Source of the DNA: Roseovarius sp.
GTDB lineage: Bacteria > Pseudomonadota > Alphaproteobacteria > Rhodobacterales > Rhodobacteraceae
Length of the DNA stretch: 64,000 nucleotides
NCBI GenBank assembly: GCA_021775255.1
Contig: JAJFIA010000012.1
Span: 26,482-90,481, forward strand
Direction: 5' to 3'
Shown here: positions 26,384 to 34,682 of the stretch, one piece after another
Layout: every line of letters starts with the position of its first letter
Position numbering within the stretch: the first letter of the stretch is position 1
Position numbers and translations under genes: made by a program
Notes under the pieces: generated by a model
What the model was told of the DNA's origin: nothing
The model's database searches: none
The model's input: the letters and a program-made list of their open reading frames with translations, nothing else

Positions 26384-27502
26384 TTACAACCCAAACTCGG
26401 CATTTTGCTCACCCAGATCGGGCGCGGCGCGGCTGTCGGCGACTGCCCCGCGAAATTCTGGTGCAATCGGCAAAGGCAGTGCCGGAACTTGCTCGCCCCC
26501 AACCGAAACCACCCGCCCGAACGTGTCGCGCGCCGTGAAATGCGGATCGGCTGCGGCCTCGGCCGGTGTCTTCACAATGGTACAGCAGCAATCCGCCGCT
26601 TCCAGCAATGGTGCCCAGTGAGCAGATGGTTTGACCACAATCCGGCGCGCGACCTCGGCCTTTGTCGCCGCTGGATCGGCAAGGTCATCGCGCAGGTCCC
26701 GCGGCAGGTCGATGACATTGCAAAATGCGTCCCAGAATTTCTGCTCCAGCGCCCCGACCGCAACCTGTCGGCCGTCTGATGCCGAATAGAGCCTGTAACG
26801 TGCCCTGCCCCCAGTCAGCCTGTCACCGCCATTTTCAATAGGCTCGCCCGCGATGACCCCCTTGGCGTGCGCCCAATAGGCGAAGGCAAACGCGCCCTCG
26901 GACATGGCGATATCCAGATGGACGCCTTGCCCGGTCTTGTCGCGCTGGCGCAGCGCAAGCAGGATATTCATGATTGCCGGATAGGTTCCCCCGCCGATAT
27001 CGGCGATCAGACCAAACGGTGCGGTCGGACAGTCAACCGAACCTGAACTAAGCGACAGGACACCCGCATCCCCAACATAGTTCATGTCATGCCCGGCAAC
27101 GTCTCGTTTCGGGCCGCTCTGGCCGTACCCTGTTATTGAACAATAGATGATTTTGGAGTTAAGCGTCCTGACCGCATCATACCCCAGTCCCAACCGTTCC
27201 ATGACGCCAGGACGGAATTGCTCGACGATAACATCGGCCTTTTCGATTAGCGACCGCAAACTGGCCACAGCCCCTTCCGCCTTGAGGTCCAGCGCGATGC
27301 TTTTCTTGCCCCGGTTCAGGATAGCATAGCCCAGACTGCGGCCCTCGATCATTGGCTCTGTCAGGCGCATGTCTTCGCCGGAGCCCGGACGCTCCAGTTT
27401 GATGACCTCCGCCCCGGCTTCGGCGAGCATCAGCGTGGCCATGGGGCCGGGCAAAAGTGTGCTAAAATCCAGCACCAGAATATCGTCAAGCGGTTGTGTC
27501 AA
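26384..27502 (-). CDS. Alpha-methylacyl-CoA racemase (CaiB/BaiF family)
   Basis: A 372-residue CaiB/BaiF-fold protein with the racemase signatures of AMACR. These are VAGHDMNYVGDAGVLSLSSG (catalytic His of GHDxNY), IADIGGGTYPA (catalytic Asp) and GALEQKFW (conserved Glu). It would interconvert (2R)- and (2S)-2-methylacyl-CoA so that stereospecific dehydrogenases can act on the side chain. It is the last gene of a minus operon with a MaoC hydratase, an Ltp2-like protein and a DUF35 protein. Its presence is strong evidence that alpha-methyl-branched acyl-CoAs (isoprenoid- or steroid-side-chain-like) are handled by this island. Confidence 0.88.
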   Translation of the reverse strand: MTQPLDDILVLDFSTLLPGPMATLMLAEAGAEVIKLERPGSGEDMRLTEPMIEGRSLGYAILNRGKKSIALDLKAEGAVASLRSLIEKADVIVEQFRPGVMERLGLGYDAVRTLNSKIIYCSITGYGQSGPKRDVAGHDMNYVGDAGVLSLSSGSVDCPTAPFGLIADIGGGTYPAIMNILLALRQRDKTGQGVHLDIAMSEGAFAFAYWAHAKGVIAGEPIENGGDRLTGGRARYRLYSASDGRQVAVGALEQKFWDAFCNVIDLPRDLRDDLADPAATKAEVARRIVVKPSAHWAPLLEAADCCCTIVKTPAEAAADPHFTARDTFGRVVSVGGEQVPALPLPIAPEFRGAVADSRAAPDLGEQNAEFGL

Positions 27503-27514
27503 ATGTCTCTCTCC

Positions 27515-28372
27515 TCAGGCAAGCCTTGCAGCGCCATTGTTCAGCACCACCACGTTACGTTCGGGCACCACTGCTCGAAACCGAACCTCTGTGCCGTCCT
27601 GCCAGATTTCGAAGCGCACAGTTTCACCGGGGTAAACCGGCGCGGAAAAACGCACATCCAAACCGGTCAGGCGGCTTGCATCATAGTCGCAGATCGTCTT
27701 CAAGATCGCTCGGCAGCCCAGACCATAGGTTGCCAGACCATGAAGGATCGGACGGTCAAACCCCACCGATCTCGCAACCGCCGGGTCGGCATGAAGTGGG
27801 TTGTAATCACCGCTCAGTCGGTAAATCAGCGCTTGGCGCGGCAGTGTGGTCAGATCGCAAATATGGTCCGGTGCCCGATCCGGCAACGTAGCCGGAATAG
27901 GCCCAGCAATCTTCTCACCACCGAAGCCGCCATCACCACGCGCAAAGGTCGACATCGAAACCCGCGCCAGCGTCTCATTGCTGGCCGCGTCAATGATATC
28001 GCGGCTGATATGAAGCACCGCGCCCTTGCCTTCGCCCTTGTCAGAAATATGATCAATCCGGGTGCGCCCGATCACCTTACCCTCGACAGGCAGGGGCTTG
28101 AACACATCCAACCATTGTTCACCGTGCAGGACCTTTTTCCATTCGACCCCTGTGCGCGGGTCGCTCAGCCAGAAACCGGGATATCCCAGAATGACGGCCA
28201 TGCTTGGCGCGGCTAGCAGACCGTTTTCATAGACATAGGCCAGTTCTTTTTCATCGTTCGGGTCCTCTCCGAACCCCAGACCAAGGGCATAAAGCATCGT
28301 GTCCCGCTTGGTATAGCTGTGCTCCAGGTCTTTGAATTCCCAAGCGTTCAGCACATCAATATCCAAAGGCAT
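27515..28372 (-). CDS. MaoC-like enoyl-CoA hydratase 2 (double hot-dog)
   Basis: A 285-residue protein of the hydratase-2 domain type of peroxisomal MFE-2. The start at 28372 (MPLDIDVLNAWEF) has AAGGAGAA upstream. The N-terminal hot-dog recognises the acyl chain (LYALGLGFGEDPNDEKEL). The C-terminal hot-dog holds the catalytic YRLSGDYNPLHADPAVA with Asp and His plus GFDRPILHGLATYG. It converts trans-2-enoyl-CoA to (3R)-hydroxyacyl-CoA and typically accepts branched and bulky chains. It sits between the racemase and the Ltp2-like gene, so dehydrogenation, hydration and C-C cleavage of an alpha-methyl side chain can be drawn from this operon and its neighbours. Confidence 0.88.
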   Translation of the reverse strand: MPLDIDVLNAWEFKDLEHSYTKRDTMLYALGLGFGEDPNDEKELAYVYENGLLAAPSMAVILGYPGFWLSDPRTGVEWKKVLHGEQWLDVFKPLPVEGKVIGRTRIDHISDKGEGKGAVLHISRDIIDAASNETLARVSMSTFARGDGGFGGEKIAGPIPATLPDRAPDHICDLTTLPRQALIYRLSGDYNPLHADPAVARSVGFDRPILHGLATYGLGCRAILKTICDYDASRLTGLDVRFSAPVYPGETVRFEIWQDGTEVRFRAVVPERNVVVLNNGAARLA

Positions 28373-28394
28373 TTCTGGTTTCTCCTTGCTTAAA

Positions 28395-29546
28395 TCAAAC
28401 GGTGCTGGCCGCGCCCAGAATGGCCGTAACTTGGCTAGACAATACCCCACCATTGCCATGCGCCAGCGCCAGCTCCACGTTATCCTGTTGCAACCCCGGC
28501 GCATCACCTCTGATCTGGCGTGCGGCCTCGATCACCGTGAAGATGCCGTACATTCCGGGGTGCACACATGACAGCCCACCGCCATTGGTGTTGACTGGCA
28601 ACGCCCCGCCCGGCGCGATCCGGCCATCGGCAACAAATCCGCCGCCTTCGCCCTTGGCGCAGAACCCGAGATCTTCGAGAAACAGGATGGTGTTGATGGT
28701 AAACGCATCATACAGCTCAACGACGTCGATATCGCCCGGCGTCACCCCGGCCATCGCAAAGGCACGTTTGCCGGAGTCGCGCGCCGCCGTAACCGTGAAA
28801 TCCTGCATTTGCGAGATTTGCCGATGGCTGCTGGCCGCCGCAGACCCCAGGACATAGACTGGTGCCTTGGGGAAATCCCGCGCCCGATCGGCCCGCACCA
28901 TCACGATGGCACCACCGCCATCGGTTACCAGGCAACAATCGCGCGTGGTCAGCGGATCGCCCACCATACGCGCACCCAGTACATCTTCGCAGGTCAACGC
29001 GCCGCGCTCAAAGGCTTCGGGATTGTGCCGGGCCCAGGCGCGTGCCGCAACGGCTACGTCGGCCAGTTGTTCGCGTGTCGTGCCATATTCATACATATGC
29101 CGCGCCGCAGCCATCGCATATGCCGAGATCGGATAGCGCGGGTTATACAGCCCTTCATAGGGCGGCAGCTTTGATGCGGTCACAAGCCGCCCTGACGCCG
29201 TACGCTGATTGGATCCGTAACAGATCAGCGCCACATCACAAAGCCCAGCCTGCAACGCCAGTGTCGCCGAGGTCAGATAGTTCACAAACGACGAACCGCC
29301 CGTCATCGTGCCATCGATATAGCGCGGCTGAATCCCCAGATATTCTGCCGCCATGAGGACCGGCATGGCATCTTCCATCATGGTGCAGAACAGACCATCG
29401 ACATCGCTCAGCTTCAGTCCGGCATCGTCCAGCGCCGCGAGTGCTGATTGCGCCATAATGTCATAGGCCGAAAACCCCGGTGCCTCGCCGAAACCTGCAT
29501 GCCCCACGCCGACGATCGCGGATTTTCCGCGCAATTGATCAACCAT
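28395..29546 (-). CDS. SCP2-thiolase-like protein without nucleophilic Cys (Ltp2-like retro-aldolase candidate)
   Basis: A 383-residue thiolase-fold protein. In a thiolase the residue after the NN-type loop is a nucleophilic Cys. Here the loop reads GTMTGGSSFVNYL and has Ser but no Cys. Tyrosines in VELYDAFTIN and HPGMYGIF fall where, as I recall, Ltp2-type steroid aldolases have catalytic tyrosines. The gene for a DUF35 protein lies 3 bases upstream. Ltp2 works as a complex with the DUF35 domain of ChsH2 to split propionyl-CoA from a beta-hydroxy, alpha-methyl side chain by retro-aldol chemistry. The same reaction is inferred here. A non-catalytic lipid-transfer role cannot be excluded. Confidence 0.82.
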   Translation of the reverse strand: MVDQLRGKSAIVGVGHAGFGEAPGFSAYDIMAQSALAALDDAGLKLSDVDGLFCTMMEDAMPVLMAAEYLGIQPRYIDGTMTGGSSFVNYLTSATLALQAGLCDVALICYGSNQRTASGRLVTASKLPPYEGLYNPRYPISAYAMAAARHMYEYGTTREQLADVAVAARAWARHNPEAFERGALTCEDVLGARMVGDPLTTRDCCLVTDGGGAIVMVRADRARDFPKAPVYVLGSAAASSHRQISQMQDFTVTAARDSGKRAFAMAGVTPGDIDVVELYDAFTINTILFLEDLGFCAKGEGGGFVADGRIAPGGALPVNTNGGGLSCVHPGMYGIFTVIEAARQIRGDAPGLQQDNVELALAHGNGGVLSSQVTAILGAASTV

Positions 29547-29549
29547 GAT

Positions 29550-29927
29550 TCAACCCTCCACCGGCTTGCACAGCACAGCAGGAACACCGTCAATTTCACC
29601 GACAAAGGCCGTGACCGGCAACCCGATCGTCACCTCGGCAGGAGAGATTTCATCGACCCGGCTCATCATCCGCACCCCCTCAGCCAGTTCAACCATGCAA
29701 ACGTTATAGTCACCCCCACGCTCAGGCTTTCGCCGCACGGTGGTCGTGGTGTGAACGATACCGCCGCAGGATGCCGGGTGCCATGTCAAGGATCGCCCTT
29801 TGCAATGTGGGCACAAAACGCGCGGGAAAAAAATGAACTTTTGGCAATCATTACATTGCTGCAAGTTGATCTGGCCCTTTGCCAATCCGTCCCGGAAGGT
29901 TTTATCCGGCCCCTGGCTTTTCGGCAT
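29550..29927 (-). CDS. DUF35 OB-fold/zinc-ribbon protein, partner of the thiolase-like protein
   Basis: A 125-residue protein with an N-terminal rubredoxin-like zinc ribbon, CNDC-x10-CPHC (residues about 25-42), followed by an OB-fold that binds acyl-CoA. It is the first gene of a four-gene minus operon and lies 3 bases before the thiolase-like gene. DUF35 proteins are obligate partners of Ltp2-type aldolases and of some acetoacetyl-CoA thiolases. Here there is no fused MaoC domain as in ChsH2, but a separate hydratase gene is two genes away. The predicted start codon is 32 bases from the edge of the palindromic promoter at 29959. Confidence 0.85.
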   Translation of the reverse strand: MPKSQGPDKTFRDGLAKGQINLQQCNDCQKFIFFPRVLCPHCKGRSLTWHPASCGGIVHTTTTVRRKPERGGDYNVCMVELAEGVRMMSRVDEISPAEVTIGLPVTAFVGEIDGVPAVLCKPVEG

Positions 29928-29958
29928 TTCGACTGCTCCTTCGATAGATCGAATCTAA

Positions 29959-29996
29959 GTTGCATTAATTCTAACATCTGTTAGAATTAATGCAAC
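29959..29996. promoter_or_regulatory. 38-bp perfect palindrome: bidirectional promoter plus operator copy 4
   Basis: An 18-base arm GTTGCATTAATTCTAACA, a two-base centre TC, then the exact reverse complement. It contains the 14-bp operator CTAACA-TC-TGTTAG (29971-29984). Each strand also reads -35 TTGCAT, a 16-bp spacer and -10 TAGAAT. The plus promoter (29960-29987) serves CaiB at 30027. The minus promoter serves the DUF35 operon starting at 29927. The two promoters overlap almost completely, so RNA polymerase can use only one at a time and one repressor controls both. Confidence 0.88.
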
Positions 29997-30026
29997 TCTC
30001 CACCTCAACAAAAGCGGGTTCTAACC

Positions 30027-31193
30027 ATGAGCATCAGTAAAGACGGCATGCTTGCAGGCGTCAGGGTCATCGACATGACGTCGGTTGTATTCGGCCCCCT
30101 TGCCACGCAAATGCTTGGTGATCTCGGTGCCGATGTCATCAAGGTCGAAAGCCCCGAAGGAGATATGCTGCGTCAGGTGCAACCTGCCCGGACGCCTAGT
30201 ATGGGTGCAGCATTTCTGGGCACAAATCGCAACAAGCGCAGCATTACCCTTGATCTGAAAACCCAAAAGGACCGCGCCGCTTTGCTTGACCTGCTGGATG
30301 ATGCGGATGTATTTGTATCCAGCGTCCGCCCCGCTGCGCTGGCGCGGTTGTCCCTTTCCCCCAAGACCCTGCGCAAACGCAATCCCAAGCTGATTACCGT
30401 GGCCGCAGTCGGGTTCGGCTCGGACGGGCCGTATCGCAACAAGCCCGCCTATGACGACAGCGTCCAGTCTGTCTCCGGCATGGCCGGACTGGCCACGATG
30501 TGTAACCCCGACAACCCACCTGCCTATGCTCCCACGATTATCGCCGACAAGCTTGGCGGGGTCACTGCGGCCTATGCGATCATGGCCGCACTGTATCACC
30601 GCGAACGGACAGGGCAGGCCCAACATGTCGAGGTTCCGATGTTCGAAACACTGGCCTCCTTCCTACTAGTCGAACATATGGCCGAGGCAACATTTGAATC
30701 CGAACCGCAAAGCTTCGGATACCAACGGATGCTAGTCCCGCATCGACGCCCAGTAAAAACCGCAGATGGCTATATCACCATCCTGCCCTACTCGAATGCG
30801 CAATGGGCGCGGTTTTTCAAAGCCGTGGGGCGCGACGACATGCTCGATCATTCCTGGGTCACGAACATGGACGAACGCAGCCGGAATATCGGAGGGATCT
30901 ATGACATGGTGGCGCAAATAGCGACGACACGCACCACCGCCCAGTGGATTGAACTGACCGAACAAGCCGACATTCCGGCCATGCCCGTGCGTATGCTGTC
31001 AGATCTGCCGCAAGACCCGCATATGGCCGCGACGGGATTTTTTCAAACGATCAACCATCCGACCGAGGGGCTAGTTTGGACCACCAAACCGTCTGTCAAA
31101 TTCTCTGCGACTCCTGCGCGCCACGACATCACTCCGCCGCCTGCACTGGGTGAGCACAACCCGGACATCCTGAAACGGCCCAAGCCTAAGTGA
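30027..31193 (+). CDS. CaiB/BaiF-family CoA-transferase
   Basis: A 388-residue family III CoA-transferase in a monocistronic plus unit. It has FGPLATQMLGDLGADVIKVE, GTNRNKRSITLDLKT, and the catalytic Asp region AYDDSVQSVSGMAGLATM (Asp after KPAY). RPVKTADGYITILPYSNAQW is typical of the family. No strong ribosome site is visible before ATG 30027, only AGCGGG. It is expressed from the symmetric promoter at 29959. It would move CoA onto the growth substrate or an intermediate acid. It lacks the AMACR signature. Confidence 0.85.
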   Translation: MSISKDGMLAGVRVIDMTSVVFGPLATQMLGDLGADVIKVESPEGDMLRQVQPARTPSMGAAFLGTNRNKRSITLDLKTQKDRAALLDLLDDADVFVSSVRPAALARLSLSPKTLRKRNPKLITVAAVGFGSDGPYRNKPAYDDSVQSVSGMAGLATMCNPDNPPAYAPTIIADKLGGVTAAYAIMAALYHRERTGQAQHVEVPMFETLASFLLVEHMAEATFESEPQSFGYQRMLVPHRRPVKTADGYITILPYSNAQWARFFKAVGRDDMLDHSWVTNMDERSRNIGGIYDMVAQIATTRTTAQWIELTEQADIPAMPVRMLSDLPQDPHMAATGFFQTINHPTEGLVWTTKPSVKFSATPARHDITPPPALGEHNPDILKRPKPK

Positions 31194-31213
31194 TCAGCCG
31201 CCCCAAACCGGGA

Positions 31214-31240
31214 AGAGGCCCACCTAACCGGCGGGCCTCT
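31214..31240. terminator. Hairpin between convergent CaiB and etfA genes
   Basis: Perfect 8-bp stem AGAGGCCC / GGGCCTCT with an 11-base loop lies in the 83-base convergent gap. No T-run follows on either strand, so termination is probable but may need other factors. It could serve both directions. Confidence 0.55.
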
Positions 31241-31276
31241 AGGGCAGCGAAAGGTCGGAATTTTGGCGACCGTCTA

Positions 31277-32203
31277 TCAGAGCTTTCCGATCAACTCGGG
31301 CACGGCCTCGAACAGATCCGCAACCAGCCCGTAATCGGCAACCTGAAAGATCGGCGCTTCTTCATCTTTGTTGATCGCGACGATGATCTTGCTGTCTTTC
31401 ATCCCGGCCAGGTGCTGGATCGCGCCGGATATACCGACTGCTACATAGAGGCTAGGGGCCACAACCTTACCTGTTTGGCCAACCTGCCAATCGTTCGGGG
31501 CATAGCCCGAATCGACCGCAGCGCGGGATGCGCCAACAGCCGCGCCCAGCTTGTCCGCCAGCTTTTCGATCAGCGCAAAGTCGTCTTCCGACCCGACACC
31601 GCGACCACCGGAAACGACGACACCGGCCGATGTGAGCTCGGGGCGGTCGCTTGCCGCCACGTGGTCTTCGACCCAGGACGACAGACCGGGATCTTCAACC
31701 GCCGAGATCGTCTCGACCGAGGCAGACCCGCCGTCGCCAGCAGCATCAAATGTCGACGTGCGGAAAGTGATGACTATCTTCCCGTCAGAAGATTTAACCG
31801 TTTGAACCGCGTTGCCCGCATAGATCGGCCGCTCAAACGTATCGGCATCAATCACGCCGGAGGCGTCAGAGATGATCATCACATCCAGCAGTGCCGCAAC
31901 CCGTGGCATCACGTTCTTTGCGTCTGTCGTGGCAGGGGCAACGATGTGATCGTAATCACCCGCCATCGACACGATAAGCGCTGCCGTGGATTCCGCGAGG
32001 CGGTGACCCAGCGTGGCATCCTCGGCGACAAGCACCTTGGAAACCCCGTCGATTTTTGACGCCGCTTCACCTGCCGCAGCAGCTGAGCCGCCACAGGCCA
32101 GTATGGTGATATCGCCCAATGCTTTGGCGGCAGTCACGGCCTTGGCCGTGGCATCCATCGCCAATTCGCCATCGGTTATTTCTGCAAGGAGTAGAACAGC
32201 CAT
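31277..32203 (-). CDS. etfA: Electron transfer flavoprotein alpha subunit
   Basis: A 308-residue ETF alpha. The N-terminal domain starts [14 protein letters not shown]. The FAD-binding C-terminal domain has [12 protein letters not shown] and [19 protein letters not shown], the family signature, then a [13 protein letters not shown] end. It takes electrons from acyl-CoA dehydrogenases and passes them to ETF-ubiquinone oxidoreductase, which is not in this window. It shares a one-base junction with etfB. With eight dehydrogenase genes in the island, this ETF may be a dedicated second copy or the genome's only one. That needs the rest of the genome. Confidence 0.95.
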   Translation of the reverse strand: MAVLLLAEITDGELAMDATAKAVTAAKALGDITILACGGSAAAAGEAASKIDGVSKVLVAEDATLGHRLAESTAALIVSMAGDYDHIVAPATTDAKNVMPRVAALLDVMIISDASGVIDADTFERPIYAGNAVQTVKSSDGKIVITFRTSTFDAAGDGGSASVETISAVEDPGLSSWVEDHVAASDRPELTSAGVVVSGGRGVGSEDDFALIEKLADKLGAAVGASRAAVDSGYAPNDWQVGQTGKVVAPSLYVAVGISGAIQHLAGMKDSKIIVAINKDEEAPIFQVADYGLVADLFEAVPELIGKL

Positions 32204-32961
32204 TACACGGCCCCCGCTTCTTTAAGTTTCGCTACCAGTTCATCCACGGATGCAACCATAATACCGGCTGCGCGCTCTGCTGGTTCAACGGTTTTCACGA
32301 TCTCCAGGCGGTTGGAAACATCAACGCCGTAATCTGCCGGTGTCTTTTCATCCATCGGCTTTTTCTTTGCCTTCATGATGTTGGGCAGGGACGCATACCG
32401 TGGCTCGTTCAAGCGCAAATCAACGGTGATGACCGTGGGCATCGAAACTTCGATGGTCTGCAAACCGCCGTCCACTTCGCGTGTGACTTTGGCTTTGTCG
32501 CCTGCAATCTTCACTTCGGATGCAAATGTCGCCTGCGACCACCCCATCAACGCTGCCAGCATCTGGCCGGTCGCGTTCATGTCATTGTCGATGGCCTGCT
32601 TGCCGCACATCACGAGACCGGGTTGCTCTTCATCCACAATCGCTTTGAGGATCTTGGCAACGGCCAGCGGTTCGATGTCGTTATGAACATCGTCAGTGGC
32701 GACAACCAGAATTGCCCGGTCTGCGCCCATGGCCAAAGCGGTGCGCAATGTTTCCTGAGCCTGCTTGACGCCGATGGAAACAACCACGACCTCTTCGACT
32801 TGACCGGCTTCTTTCAGACGGATCGCCTGTTCGACGGAAATTTCGTCAAACGGATTCATCGACATTTTTACATTAGCAAGATCAACACCCGATCCGTCCG
32901 CTTTAACGCGCACTTTCACGTTGTAGTCAATCACGCGCTTTACAGGTACAAGTACCTTCAT
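32203..32961 (-). CDS. etfB: Electron transfer flavoprotein beta subunit
   Basis: A 252-residue ETF beta with [20 protein letters not shown] at the start, the [16 protein letters not shown] segment and the AMP-binding region [15 protein letters not shown] text (seen as [13 protein letters not shown]). The recognition loop [18 protein letters not shown] holds the Leu-rich peptide by which ETF docks onto dehydrogenases. AGGAG is about 11 bases before the ATG. It follows the crotonase at 33008 by 46 bases, probably in the same transcript. Confidence 0.95.
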   Translation of the reverse strand: MKVLVPVKRVIDYNVKVRVKADGSGVDLANVKMSMNPFDEISVEQAIRLKEAGQVEEVVVVSIGVKQAQETLRTALAMGADRAILVVATDDVHNDIEPLAVAKILKAIVDEEQPGLVMCGKQAIDNDMNATGQMLAALMGWSQATFASEVKIAGDKAKVTREVDGGLQTIEVSMPTVITVDLRLNEPRYASLPNIMKAKKKPMDEKTPADYGVDVSNRLEIVKTVEPAERAAGIMVASVDELVAKLKEAGAV

Positions 32962-33007
32962 GGGCGATAATCTCCTCTTGAGGTTAGTATATTTTGAATC
33001 TCTTTAC

Positions 33008-33790
33008 TCAGCAGTCTCGGAATCTCGGCTTTCGTTTCTCTGTGAAAGCATTCATTGCTTCGGGAAAATCATGCGCGCCAAGCAGAATAGTCTGCGCGCG
33101 GCACTCAATGTCCAAAGCTTCCTCGAAAGAGCACTCCGCGGCCTCACGCATCACGCGTTTGCTGCAATGCATTCCAAACATCGGGTTTGCTGCCATCTCG
33201 GTCGCGATTGCGATCGCGGCAGCTTCGGTTTCGTCAGCGGGCACACATTCTTCTACTGCCCGCATCTGATGGGCCGTCTTGCCGGAAATCTCACGCCCGG
33301 TCAGCACCAGAAGGCGTGCCGCGCCTGACCCCATGCGCTGTTGCAACAGCCAGCTCGATCCCGTGTCGGGGCAGCCACCCACTTTTGAAAAAACTTGGCA
33401 GAACCGCGCATCTTCAGCCGCGACAATCACGTCGGCACACAGCGCCAAACTCATTCCTGCGCCATAGGCGACGCCATTCACGGCAGCAATCAGCGGCTTG
33501 TTGAATCCGTATGCCGCGCGCCCGCCACTATGCACCTTGTCAACCATCTCATAGGTTGCACGCGCGCCTTTTGCGATCTCGGACCGAAACCCGACAAGAT
33601 CGCCACCACTTGAAAAATAATCGCCGCCAGTCATCACAACGGCACGCACCGCATCATCCCTTTGCGCCACATCAAGAGCCGCAATAAACTGGTCAACAAA
33701 TGCCAGGCTATAAGGGTTCCGGCGCGCGGGCTGCGTGAATCGCAAGACCCCCACCCCGTTGTCGACGTCAAATCGCATAAGGTCAGACAT
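33008..33790 (-). CDS. Enoyl-CoA hydratase/isomerase (PaaG-like)
   Basis: A 260-residue crotonase. YFSSGGDLVGF forms the oxyanion region. FCQVFSKVGGCPDTGSSW resembles PaaG-type isomerases, where an Asp after Pro (CPDTG) is the acid/base and the first hydratase Glu is absent (Phe). That suggests double-bond isomerisation or ring-opening-type chemistry rather than plain hydration. The C-terminal TEKRKPRFRDC is family-typical. It lies between the canonical crotonase at 33808 and etfB. The similarity to PaaG is by motif only, and no other phenylacetate genes are here. Confidence 0.83.
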   Translation of the reverse strand: MSDLMRFDVDNGVGVLRFTQPARRNPYSLAFVDQFIAALDVAQRDDAVRAVVMTGGDYFSSGGDLVGFRSEIAKGARATYEMVDKVHSGGRAAYGFNKPLIAAVNGVAYGAGMSLALCADVIVAAEDARFCQVFSKVGGCPDTGSSWLLQQRMGSGAARLLVLTGREISGKTAHQMRAVEECVPADETEAAAIAIATEMAANPMFGMHCSKRVMREAAECSFEEALDIECRAQTILLGAHDFPEAMNAFTEKRKPRFRDC

Positions 33791-33807
33791 ATCAAGCTCC
33801 TGGTTAC

Positions 33808-34590
33808 CTATCTACCTTGCCAAACCGGGGGGCGTTTTTCAGCAAAAGCCCGCGGGCCTTCGATGGCATCCTGGCTGGTGTAGACAACTTCATGCAACCG
33901 CTTGCCTTCTTCCAATCCAGCAGCACAGCCCAGATCCATCGTTGCGCGCACACTTGCTTTGGCGGCGATCACCGACAACGGCGCACCCGAAGCGATGCGG
34001 TCCGCCAGTTCGCGGGCACGGGTCCGCACAGCATCGGGTGTGTCTTCCAGGTAATTAGTAAAACCATAATCGTGCAGCCGTTCAATCGGCATTAGATCCC
34101 CGGTCAGGACAATCTCCATCAGGACCGGTTGCGGTAGCATCGACAGGCCCGGGGCCGCCCACGGCGATCCTCGGCCAATCTTGACCTCGGTTATACCAAC
34201 CTTCGTACCTTTCAGTCCGACCCGCAGATCGCTCATCAGGGTCAGCATCATGCCACCGGCCATCAGCGATCCGGTCATCGCTGAAATAATCGGCTTGGAA
34301 CAGGTCCGCATCCGGTCATGGAACGGATCGCGCATTTTGGACAGGATATCGATGCCTTCGTCGCGGGCAATCTCGGCAGCTTCCTTGAGATCAAGCCCGG
34401 CACTGAACACACCGCAATCGGCCGAGGTCAGGATGACGACGCGGATACTATCGTCAGCCTCGATCTGATCCCAGGCATCCGCCAACCCGTTCGCGGCCGC
34501 TACTGACAAGGCATTCTTTCGCTCCGGTCGGTTAATAAAAACTGTTGCCACACCGTTTTCAACGGTGAGTTCAATTGGGTTATCTGTCAT
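33808..34590 (-). CDS. Enoyl-CoA hydratase (both catalytic Glu present)
   Basis: A 260-residue crotonase. The start at 34590 (MTDNPIELTVENG) has AAGGA 7 bases upstream. It keeps both hydratase glutamates: VGITEVKIGRG and LMEIVLTGDLM. The oxyanion-hole motif is CGVFSAGLDLKEAA. Of the five crotonases in the island this is the one best fitted to classical syn-hydration of 2-enoyl-CoA. It is the first gene of a probable unit with the PaaG-like gene and ETF. No island operator copy is seen in the 92 bases upstream, only hairpins, so expression may come by read-through from the importer operon. Confidence 0.85.
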   Translation of the reverse strand: MTDNPIELTVENGVATVFINRPERKNALSVAAANGLADAWDQIEADDSIRVVILTSADCGVFSAGLDLKEAAEIARDEGIDILSKMRDPFHDRMRTCSKPIISAMTGSLMAGGMMLTLMSDLRVGLKGTKVGITEVKIGRGSPWAAPGLSMLPQPVLMEIVLTGDLMPIERLHDYGFTNYLEDTPDAVRTRARELADRIASGAPLSVIAAKASVRATMDLGCAAGLEEGKRLHEVVYTSQDAIEGPRAFAEKRPPVWQGR

Positions 34591-34652
34591 GGAATGTCCT
34601 TGAGATACGGGTTTGAGCAAAGCTGGCTCGGGTTAGTTCAAACCCGGTGGAA

Positions 34653-34674
34653 GGCTGGGGGCGAACCCCCAGCC
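34653..34674 (-). terminator. Strong hairpin after the substrate-binding protein gene
   Basis: Perfect 9-bp stem GGCTGGGGG / CCCCCAGCC with a 4-base loop lies 9 bases after the stop of the substrate-binding gene. There is no clear T-run on the minus strand. A second weaker hairpin (CGGGTT / AACCCG) follows. It probably separates the importer operon from the crotonase/ETF genes or lowers their expression. Confidence 0.6.
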
Positions 34675-34682
34675 ACGTTTTC

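Noticed and set aside
28395..29546. Ordinary 3-ketoacyl-CoA thiolase
   Set aside because: No nucleophilic Cys in the loop where all thiolases have it; DUF35 partner suggests another reaction.
31190..32059. Plus-strand frame opposite etfA, starting in the CaiB stop
   Set aside because: It has an attractive 4-base overlap with CaiB, but its sequence is the shadow of etfA and resembles no protein family.
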